From positions 25,935 to 51,539 of the forward strand of contig DPRM01000097.1 of the NCBI GenBank assembly GCA_003537645.1: a stretch of 25,605 nt of DNA, read 5' to 3'. The notes below the pieces were generated by a model. The model saw nothing but the letters and a program-made list of their open reading frames with translations. It was not told where the DNA came from and searched no databases. A program made the translations under genes and the position numbers. Positions 8,708-15,263 of the stretch are shown in pieces (position 1 is the stretch's first letter; each line of letters starts with the position of its first letter). This DNA comes from Prolixibacteraceae bacterium. GTDB taxonomy: Bacteria > Bacteroidota > Bacteroidia > Bacteroidales > Prolixibacteraceae.

Positions 8708-9148
8708 ATGAATAACCAAAAGACCAAAGAAGCTGTAAAGCGCATGTTTATTGAGTATCTGGAGAAAAACGGGCATCGGAAAACTCCGGAAAGATTTGCA
8801 ATTCTCGAAGAAATATACTCCCGTGAAGGGCATTTCGATATCGAGTCGCTTTACATCTCGATGAAAAACAAAAACTATCGGGTCAGCCGCGCAACATTAT
8901 ACAATACCATGGATCTGCTGCTCGAGTGTAAACTAATTATCAGGCATCAGTTTGGCAAAAATCTGGCACAATACGAAAAAGCTTTCGCTATACTTCAGCA
9001 CGATCATCTGATTGATGTTCGTACTGGAACGCTTACAGAATTCTACGATCCAAGATTAAGAGAAATTATTGAAGATATTTGCCAGAAAAACGACTTCAAA
9101 TTATCTCACCATACCCTGTATATTTACGGCCATTACATTAACCTGTAA
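8708..9148 (+). CDS. Fur-family transcriptional regulator lacking structural zinc cysteines
   Basis: Small DNA-binding regulator, 146 residues. The N-terminal winged helix is clear: HRKTPERFAILEEIY, then YRVSRATLYNTMDLL with the recognition-helix pattern of Fur (about 57-71). The dimerisation half has the metal-site pattern QHDHLI (97-102), EFYDPRL (111-117) and HHTLYIYGH (134-142). Where most Fur proteins have a CxxC after HDHL, this one reads DVRTGT, and the second CxxC near the C-terminus is also absent; the only cysteines are C74 and C125. It sits between spoT and purA on the same strand. The regulated ligand (iron, zinc, manganese, peroxide or other) cannot be told from sequence. Confidence 0.88.
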   Translation: MNNQKTKEAVKRMFIEYLEKNGHRKTPERFAILEEIYSREGHFDIESLYISMKNKNYRVSRATLYNTMDLLLECKLIIRHQFGKNLAQYEKAFAILQHDHLIDVRTGTLTEFYDPRLREIIEDICQKNDFKLSHHTLYIYGHYINL

Positions 9149-9297
9149 CCGTAAAACCAAATAAATCTCAATATCAAATATTTAGCATTTCCGGGGTCAT
9201 CTTAATTACAAAGGTTTTTATCACCACATTTTTACCCCGCATCTGCAAATAATTTATAATTTTATCGTCCGTTAAATCAATCTTATTCCATGCTAAA

Positions 9298-10572
9298 ATG
9301 AAAGTAGATGTATTGTTAGGACTCCAGTGGGGAGACGAAGGAAAAGGCAAAATTGTTGATGTACTGACACCAAAATATGATGTCATATCAAGGTTTCAGG
9401 GAGGCCCCAATGCTGGCCATACACTCGAAATCAACAATTTTAAGCAGGTTTTACATACCATCCCTTCAGGAATTTTCCACGAAAACAAATTGAACGTGAT
9501 AGGTAACGGAGTGGTAATCGATCCCATCACTTTTGAAAAAGAAATTATATCGATCAGCAAGCACAATGTTGATCTGCACAGCACCTTATATATCTCGAAA
9601 AAAGCCCATTTAATTCTTCCAACCCATCGTCTGCTGGATGCAGCTTCGGAAGAAGCAAAAGGCGACACCAAAATCGGCTCAACACTGAAAGGTATCGGCC
9701 CAACTTACCGAGATAAAATTGGCCGCGAAGGATTGAGAGTAGGCGATTTATTTGAAAATTTTACCGAAAAATATACTTCAAGGGTTCAGGCACACAAAGA
9801 CTTGCTCGACAACTATTACCATTACGATTACGCAACACAACTTGCCGAACTCGAACAGGAATGGATGAAAGGAATCGAAGTACTGAAAAGCTTTAAAATT
9901 ATTGATACCGAACATTTGATCAACGAAAGTCTGACCGAAAATAAGTCGGTATTGGCTGAAGGTGCACAGGGAACAATGCTCGATATCGACTTCGGATCGT
10001 ATCCTTTTGTAACCTCATCGAACACAATTTGTGCCGGAGCATGCACCGGATTAGGTATTGCCCCTAATAAAATCGGAAATGTATATGGCATTTTCAAAGC
10101 ATACTGCACACGTGTTGGAATGGGACCTTTCCCAACCGAACTGTTCGACGAAGATGGACAAAACATGCGGGCAGTTGGCCGCGAATACGGATCAACAACC
10201 GGGCGCCCGCGTCGCTGTGGCTGGCTCGATTTGGTTGCATTAAAATACTCTATTATGCTGAACGGCGTGACAGAGTTAATCATGATGAAAGCGGATGTAC
10301 TGGATCAGTTTGAAACCATCAAAATTTGTGTAGGTTACGAGATTAACGGAGAAGTTACCGGCAAATTTCCTTTCGAACTGAATGATGGCGTAAAACCAGA
10401 ATACGTCGCACTACCCGGATGGCAGACTGATTTAACTCAGCTGACCGATCAGAACGAATTTCCGGAGGAATTTAACAACTACATTAATTTCATCGAAGAG
10501 CAGGTTGGCGTTCCAATTACAATTGCTTCGGTGGGACCAAACAGGGCACAAACCATTATAATGGAACGATAA
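9298..10572 (+). CDS. purA: Adenylosuccinate synthetase
   Basis: GTP-dependent first step from IMP to AMP: joins IMP and aspartate to give adenylosuccinate in the cytoplasm. The N-terminal loop WGDEGKGKI (11-19) holds the catalytic D13, and GPNAGHTL holds H41. Further family segments are GSTLKGIGPTYRDKIGR (about 126-142), EGAQGTMLDIDFG, and STTGRPRRCGWLD. The 424 residues are full family length. The ATG at 9298 matches the family start. A 149-base gap separates it from the Fur-family gene, so it may have its own promoter, though no clear box was found. A strong terminator follows. Confidence 0.97.
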   Translation: MKVDVLLGLQWGDEGKGKIVDVLTPKYDVISRFQGGPNAGHTLEINNFKQVLHTIPSGIFHENKLNVIGNGVVIDPITFEKEIISISKHNVDLHSTLYISKKAHLILPTHRLLDAASEEAKGDTKIGSTLKGIGPTYRDKIGREGLRVGDLFENFTEKYTSRVQAHKDLLDNYYHYDYATQLAELEQEWMKGIEVLKSFKIIDTEHLINESLTENKSVLAEGAQGTMLDIDFGSYPFVTSSNTICAGACTGLGIAPNKIGNVYGIFKAYCTRVGMGPFPTELFDEDGQNMRAVGREYGSTTGRPRRCGWLDLVALKYSIMLNGVTELIMMKADVLDQFETIKICVGYEINGEVTGKFPFELNDGVKPEYVALPGWQTDLTQLTDQNEFPEEFNNYINFIEEQVGVPITIASVGPNRAQTIIMER

Positions 10573-10575
10573 AGC

Positions 10576-10610
10576 AAAAGGAGTCAGTCAACTGGCTCCT
10601 TTTCATTTTT
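10576..10610 (+). terminator. Intrinsic terminator of purA
   Basis: Stem AAAAGGAG (10576-10583) / CTCCTTTT (10596-10603), extended inward by CAG/CTG across a wobble pair, with a T-rich tail (TTTTCATTTTT). It lies 3 bases after the purA stop. Confidence 0.88.
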
Positions 10611-10689
10611 CTAAAGTTTTTGTTTCTCAATTAGAATGACTATTTTAGGACGATTATAACCACAGCATAATCCCTTTTAACATCCGGAA

Positions 10690-11787
10690 ATGGAAATCAC
10701 AAGGCCAACCCTTCTGTTAAATAAAGAGACTGCCATACGGAACATCGAAAATATGGCCCGAAAGGCTGAAGATCTGCATTTAAATTTCCGGCCTCATTTT
10801 AAAACACATCAATCAGCCGAAATTGGCGAATGGTTTCGCGCTGCCGGAGTAAATTGCATTACGGTGTCATCGTTCACCATGGCCAATTATTTTGCAGATG
10901 CTGGATGGAACGACATTACAATTGCCTATTCAATAAATATTCCTGAAATACCTGCAATTAACGAACTGGCAGGCCGGATTAAATTAAATGTGCTTATCGA
11001 AAACAAAGAAGGACTGGAAGCGCTTCAGAATCAGATAACTTGGCACACCGGAGTTTTCATAAAAATTGATACCGGCTATAACAGAACCGGAATTGAATCG
11101 AACCGAACGCCTTTAATTGATGAATTGCTCGAAGGTTTGCAAAAAACACCACTGCTTCAGTTTAAAGGATTTCTTTCGCACACCGGGCACACCTATCAGG
11201 CCAATTCAACTCACGATATCTTTAGCCGTCATTTTGATGCACTTCTGAAAATGAAAGCACTGAAAACAAGATACATAAACGATTGGCCCGACTTGATTGT
11301 ATCTTTAGGTGACACTCCGTCATGCAGCATCTGCGAAAACTTCGATGGTGTGGACGAAATCCGACCCGGAAACTTTGTGTTTTACGACCTGATGCAATAC
11401 AAATTAGGATCCTGCAAGCTTACCGACATTGCCGTCCGTATGGTTTGTCCGGTAATCGCTACACATCCATCGCGAAATGAAGTAGTTATCTACGGGGGAG
11501 CTGTTCATTTTGCAAAAGACTCCATCGTCAATATTGATGGGAAACAGCTTTTTGGAAGAATTATAGTTAGTGATGGAGATAAGAAAGTATTGCTTGATGA
11601 AAGAAACTATCTCTATGCACTCTCGCAGGAACATGGGATATTGAGGATTACTCCGCGTGATTTTAATTACTTCAAACCAGGCGAACTGATCGAAATTATC
11701 CCTGTACATTCCTGCCTTACCGCCAACCTTATGAAGGAATACCTTACCACAGAAGATGAAGTAATAAAAATGATGCCTTTTTATTGA
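10690..11787 (+). CDS. D-threonine aldolase / D-serine dehydratase-like PLP enzyme
   Basis: Fold type III (alanine-racemase-like) PLP enzyme of the DSD1/D-threonine aldolase family, which uses PLP plus a divalent metal to split D-threonine or deaminate D-serine. The N-terminal barrel carries the PLP-lysine motif FRPHFKTHQ (K38); KIDTGYNRTGI and FLSHTGHTY are family segments. The C-terminal D-serine-dehydratase-like domain ends with PVHSCLTANL, whose H340 and C342 correspond to the metal ligands of the family. Length 365 is normal. A possible weak promoter (TTTG 10619-10622, TATTTTAG 10641-10648) precedes it. It stands alone between a terminator and the haem-lipoprotein cluster. Which D-amino acid it uses is not decided by the sequence. 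Confidence 0.85.
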   Translation: MEITRPTLLLNKETAIRNIENMARKAEDLHLNFRPHFKTHQSAEIGEWFRAAGVNCITVSSFTMANYFADAGWNDITIAYSINIPEIPAINELAGRIKLNVLIENKEGLEALQNQITWHTGVFIKIDTGYNRTGIESNRTPLIDELLEGLQKTPLLQFKGFLSHTGHTYQANSTHDIFSRHFDALLKMKALKTRYINDWPDLIVSLGDTPSCSICENFDGVDEIRPGNFVFYDLMQYKLGSCKLTDIAVRMVCPVIATHPSRNEVVIYGGAVHFAKDSIVNIDGKQLFGRIIVSDGDKKVLLDERNYLYALSQEHGILRITPRDFNYFKPGELIEIIPVHSCLTANLMKEYLTTEDEVIKMMPFY

Positions 11788-11919
11788 AATAAAAAATTTT
11801 TGAATTGATCTGAAAAAGATCATATTTTCAAAAACATTTTATATTCAGACATGTTAGTGTTTTATTAATTACAATAATTATTTCAGGCAAATAAATTTTA
11901 ATTACTAAAACTAACACCG

Positions 11920-12540
11920 ATGAAAACAAGAATCTTAACCCTACTGGTTTTTTCCATCGCTCTGATTCTGAACTCTTGTACCAAAGATGACGAACCGGTG
12001 AATCCGCCTGTTGTAACAGCAACCCCATCAACACAAACAATATCGTCAGGTAGCGCAACATCGATTACTATAAGCAGCTCAACAGTTGGAACTACCTTTA
12101 CCTGGACAGTTGTTCAAACAGGTGTTTCGGGCGGGTCATCAGGTAGCGGTTCATCGATTGCACAAACCCTCGCAACAACCGGGACGGTTGCAGGTACCGC
12201 AACTTATACGATCACGCCTACAGCCAATGGAGTTTCTGGAGCTGCTATAAATGTAACGGTTACTGTTAATCCGGTTGCTGTTACCGTTAAAACAACATAT
12301 ACTGCCGACATAAAACCCCTTTTAGTCAATTCCTGCACTCCATGCCATATTTCAGGAGGTTCAAATCCAAACAAATGGGACAATTATGCCACAACCAAAA
12401 GTAAAATCAACGGAATACTTGACAGGGTTCAGCGCGAAACAACTGCTGCTGGTTTTATGCCACAGGGCGGATCAAAATTATCTGCTGCAAATATCGCATT
12501 GCTAAAAAAGTGGGTTGACGACGGACTTCTGGAAAACTAA
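11920..12540 (+). CDS. Mono-haem c-type lipoprotein with Ig/PKD-like domain
   Basis: Exported lipoprotein, 206 residues. Signal peptide 1-19 ends in the lipobox LNSC with C20; the residues after it (TKDDEP) include aspartates, which in Bacteroidota often go with surface export (inference). A low-complexity, T/S/G-rich beta domain of Ig/PKD type spans about 30-120. The C-terminal part (about 125-206) is a small cytochrome c-like domain: C139-x-x-C142-H143 binds haem c, and M180 in GFMPQGG is a likely axial ligand; the tail LLKKWVDDGLLEN is typical of these domains. First gene of a six-gene cluster; the next gene starts 27 bases on. Substrate or redox partner unknown. Confidence 0.82.
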   Translation: MKTRILTLLVFSIALILNSCTKDDEPVNPPVVTATPSTQTISSGSATSITISSSTVGTTFTWTVVQTGVSGGSSGSGSSIAQTLATTGTVAGTATYTITPTANGVSGAAINVTVTVNPVAVTVKTTYTADIKPLLVNSCTPCHISGGSNPNKWDNYATTKSKINGILDRVQRETTAAGFMPQGGSKLSAANIALLKKWVDDGLLEN

Positions 12541-12567
12541 AAATATAATTATCTAAAATCATAAATA

Positions 12568-12963
12568 ATGCAAAGATCAGGTTTCGGATTATTATCTGCG
12601 TGGCTGATTTTAGGACTCGGACTTGCCATATTTCTAACAAACTCATGCACGCACGAAGGAATTACTGCGGATCAGACCGAGCCAATTTGCTTTACGGAGC
12701 AGGTGTTACCTATTTTTCAAAACAGTTGCGGAACGAGTGGCTGCCATGATGCGCAAACCCGCGAAGGCGATTATGTTTTTACCGATTATGCGAGCATTAT
12801 GAAATCCATCACATCGGGCAATGCATCAAAAAGTAAGGCCTATCAGGCAATGATTAGTACTGTTAAAATTATGCCGCCCAAAAATCCACTGCCTCAGGAC
12901 AAACGAACCATCGTTAGATTATGGATAGAACAAGGTGCCAAAGAGACCGTATGCGCAGAATAA
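12568..12963 (+). CDS. Mono-haem lipoprotein with CX4CH motif
   Basis: Exported lipoprotein, 131 residues. Signal peptide 1-26, lipobox LTNSC with C27. The core is a small cytochrome c-like domain: FTEQVLPIFQNSCGTSGCHD carries C54-x4-C59-H60, two residues longer than the normal CxxCH, and M102 in IMPPKNP is the likely sixth ligand. Extra cysteines C41 and C129 may form a disulfide closing the domain. The end (IVRLWIEQGAKE) matches the helix that closes its two relatives on either side. Lies 27 bases after the first and 16 bases before the third lipoprotein gene. Attachment of haem to CX4CH may need a suitable cytochrome c maturation system, which is not in the window. Confidence 0.8.
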   Translation: MQRSGFGLLSAWLILGLGLAIFLTNSCTHEGITADQTEPICFTEQVLPIFQNSCGTSGCHDAQTREGDYVFTDYASIMKSITSGNASKSKAYQAMISTVKIMPPKNPLPQDKRTIVRLWIEQGAKETVCAE

Positions 12964-12979
12964 TTTTAAAAGACGACTT

Positions 12980-13360
12980 ATGAATCAATTTCTGAAAGCA
13001 ATACTAATACTTGTAATCATCGCCACAACAGGATGTTATTACGACAATGAGGAAAAACTATATTCCGAAATCTCAACATCCTGCGATTTGACGAATGTTA
13101 CTTTCGCAGCAACGGTTAAGCCAATTTTGCAGGCATCCTGCTATGCCTGTCATTCAAATGCAAATGCGACGAGTTCCGGAGATGGAATAAAACTTGAGAA
13201 TTATACCGACGTTCAAAACCTTGCAAAAAATGGAAAATTAATGGGAACTGTAAACCATTCAAAAGGATATCCGGCTATGCCAAAAGGCGGAGGAAAACTT
13301 TCAGACTGCGAAATCAATCAATTGCAGAAATGGATCGACAACGGAACACCAAATAACTAA
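12980..13360 (+). CDS. Mono-haem c-type lipoprotein
   Basis: Exported lipoprotein, 126 residues. Signal peptide 1-18, lipobox TTGC with C19. The body is almost wholly one cytochrome c-like domain: FAATVKPILQASCYACHSN with C54-x-x-C57-H58, and M100 in PAMPKGGG as likely axial ligand, ending QLQKWIDNGTPNN. C35 and C110 flank the domain as in the preceding gene and may pair. The ATG at 12980 is chosen because it begins a proper signal peptide; a GTG reading from 12935 overlaps the previous gene and would put charged residues before the signal. The DUF5777 gene starts 10 bases after its stop. Confidence 0.83.
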   Translation: MNQFLKAILILVIIATTGCYYDNEEKLYSEISTSCDLTNVTFAATVKPILQASCYACHSNANATSSGDGIKLENYTDVQNLAKNGKLMGTVNHSKGYPAMPKGGGKLSDCEINQLQKWIDNGTPNN

Positions 13361-13370
13361 AGATCTATTT

Positions 13371-14267
13371 ATGAATAAATTACATACTATTTTCGCCGGA
13401 TTACTCCTTTTCCTGTCCGGAAATGTTTTCAGCCAGGATTTGGACGCATTAATGAATGCCGAAACAAAACCAACAGTTGACTATGCAACTGCTACCTTTA
13501 AATCAACCCGTATCATAAACGGACACTCAAACGAGCAGATGAAAGAGAAGCAACTTGACTTCCGCATTTCTCACAGGTTCGGCACTTTGAACAGCGGACT
13601 TTACGGCTTGTTCGGCCTCGATGAATCGCAAATTCATTTCAGTCTCGAATACGGATTGAAAGATTGGTTGATGCTCGGTGCCGGCCGTGCAAGTCAAAAT
13701 AAAACCTACGACGGATTTGCCAAGTTACGGTTGTTACGGCAATCTTCCGGAGCCAGATTCATGCCTGTACATTTATCGTATTTTATTTCAGTAGAATTAA
13801 ATACCTTAAAATTTCCGGAAAGACCTGCGGGAACTTCCAACTATTTTTCATCTCGATTGGCCTACGTTAATCAGCTGTTGATTGCCCGAAAATTCAACAA
13901 AAATCTTTCAGTTCAGCTAACACCCACCTTCATCCACCGGAATCTGGTAAAAACAGAACTCGACCAGAACGATATTATGGCATTGGGAATTGGCACCAGG
14001 TATAAATTAAGCAAACGTCTGTCAATCAATGCCGAATACTACTACACTTACAATCCAAATGCTAAATTTTTGGAGCCTCAACCCTACAATGCTTTATCAC
14101 TTGGAGTCGATATCGAAACCGGCGGACATGTTTTTCAGATCATGGTCACCAACTCTCAGGGAATGCGCGAAGGCTCATTCATTCCTCAAACTACCGGAAG
14201 CTGGCCCGATGGAGATATTCATCTGGGATTCAACATTTCACGGGTTTTTGCCTTCAACAAAAAATAA
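13371..14267 (+). CDS. DUF5777-type outer-membrane beta-barrel protein
   Basis: Predicted outer-membrane barrel, 298 residues. Signal peptide 1-22 (cleavage around VFSQ). After it comes a stretch of alternating strands rich in aromatic residues, typical of a small barrel: FKSTRIINGHSNEQM, LDFRISHRFGTL, FSLEYGLKDWLMLGAG, and the end GDIHLGFNISRVFAF with a C-terminal aromatic. This arrangement fits the DUF5777 family of Bacteroidota. The function is not known; its place between three haem lipoproteins and a YceI protein suggests that it holds or passes a redox component through the outer membrane (inference). YceI starts 5 bases after its stop. Confidence 0.75.
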   Translation: MNKLHTIFAGLLLFLSGNVFSQDLDALMNAETKPTVDYATATFKSTRIINGHSNEQMKEKQLDFRISHRFGTLNSGLYGLFGLDESQIHFSLEYGLKDWLMLGAGRASQNKTYDGFAKLRLLRQSSGARFMPVHLSYFISVELNTLKFPERPAGTSNYFSSRLAYVNQLLIARKFNKNLSVQLTPTFIHRNLVKTELDQNDIMALGIGTRYKLSKRLSINAEYYYTYNPNAKFLEPQPYNALSLGVDIETGGHVFQIMVTNSQGMREGSFIPQTTGSWPDGDIHLGFNISRVFAFNKK

Positions 14268-14272
14268 ATACC

Positions 14273-14824
14273 ATGCAAAAAAAACTATTCTTTCTGGTAT
14301 TGCTACTTGCATCGGCTAATGTATTTGGACAAAGCAAGTTTATTGCAAAAAATGCTTATATCTCGTTTTTCTCATCAACACCAATGGAAGACATTCTTGG
14401 TGAAAGCAACGAAGCAGTCACTATTTTGAATGCTGAAACCGGCGAAATTGGATTTCAGGCACTTATGACAACATTCCACTTTAAACGGGCCTTGATGGAA
14501 GAGCATTTCAACGAAAATTACATGGAAAGCACCAAATTCCCCAAAGCTAAATTCAATGGTAAAATTGATGGTTTTAACAAAGAAATGCTGAAAGCACCAC
14601 TTGCCAACATTAAAATTACCGGACTTCTTAACGTTCACGGAGTTGAAAAAAGCATCACCGTTAACGGAATGCTCGGGTTGGAAAGCGGGAAACTGGTTGG
14701 AACATCAAAATTCAAAGTGACTCCTGAAGATTACGGCATCACCATTCCATCGCTGGTTCGGGATAAAATCGGGAAAGAGATGGAGATTACCGTGAAAGCC
14801 ACCTATCTGACATTTGGAAATTAA
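14273..14824 (+). CDS. YceI-family exported protein
   Basis: Periplasmic lipocalin-like protein, 183 residues. Signal peptide 1-20 (cleavage after FGQ). The body follows the YceI pattern: SKFIAKNAYISFFSSTP, then FQALMTTFHFKRALMEEHFNENYM, KFPKAKFNG, ITGLLNVHGVEKSITV and VTPEDYGITIPSLV. Characterised YceI proteins bind long isoprenoid lipids in a central cavity, and E. coli yceI lies beside a cytochrome b561 gene; the haem lipoproteins next to this copy echo that link. Fifth gene of the cluster. What it binds here is unknown. Confidence 0.88.
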   Translation: MQKKLFFLVLLLASANVFGQSKFIAKNAYISFFSSTPMEDILGESNEAVTILNAETGEIGFQALMTTFHFKRALMEEHFNENYMESTKFPKAKFNGKIDGFNKEMLKAPLANIKITGLLNVHGVEKSITVNGMLGLESGKLVGTSKFKVTPEDYGITIPSLVRDKIGKEMEITVKATYLTFGN

Positions 14825-14834
14825 ATCTGATTTT

Positions 14835-15263
14835 ATGAAAACCAAATACATCATATTTGCCGGATTTTTTTTGATCCTGATTGGTGCTGGAATTGGTTTG
14901 AAAATGTTTTTCAAACCTCATGCTGACATCAGTAAATTAAAAACTGAATATAAAGTTGAAGCAAGCGGTTTGATCCTCGAATTTGAGCAAGACGAAAATG
15001 CGGCAACAGCCAAATACAGCGAAAAAATACTTGAAATAAGCGGCAATCTGGTTTCGAAAAACAAACTACCAAACGGAACCAATCTGTTGGTTTTGCACGA
15101 CGAAATGCAGGGAATCAGCTGTCAGCTCGACAGCATTTGGGCTGCAGCAAATCAATCAGCCATTGAAGCTTTAGAAACAGGCAAAGCGGTAACTGTGAAA
15201 GGAATTTGCAAAGGTTATCTGATGGAAATTAAGGTCAGTCCGGCAATTATTGTGTCGAAATAG
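14835..15263 (+). CDS. Membrane-anchored OB-fold protein (tRNA_anti-like)
   Basis: Small exported protein, 142 residues, with one N-terminal hydrophobic segment (about 5-25, YIIFAGFFLILIGAGIGL) that anchors it or serves as signal. The rest is a compact beta domain that resembles the tRNA_anti-like OB-fold family of Bacteroidota: KYSEKILEISGNLVS, LLVLHDEMQGISCQLD, and KAVTVKGICKGYLMEIKVSPAIIV. The family name refers to the fold, not to tRNA binding. Two cysteines (in GISCQL and KGICKGY) could pair. The ATG at 14835 is taken, since it begins the hydrophobic segment; a TTG at 14814 lies inside yceI. Last gene of the cluster; its 3' end overlaps the convergent cyclase-like gene by 17 bases. Confidence 0.72.
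   Translation: MKTKYIIFAGFFLILIGAGIGLKMFFKPHADISKLKTEYKVEASGLILEFEQDENAATAKYSEKILEISGNLVSKNKLPNGTNLLVLHDEMQGISCQLDSIWAAANQSAIEALETGKAVTVKGICKGYLMEIKVSPAIIVSK

Noticed and set aside
11797..11834. Terminator of the DSD-like gene (TTTTTGAA / TTCAAAAA with inner GATC / GATC)
   Set aside because: The stem is almost wholly A+T with imperfect pairing and no clear T tract after it, so it was not listed as a terminator.
12935..12979. GTG-initiated extension of the third haem lipoprotein
   Set aside because: It overlaps the preceding gene and would bury the signal peptide behind charged residues.
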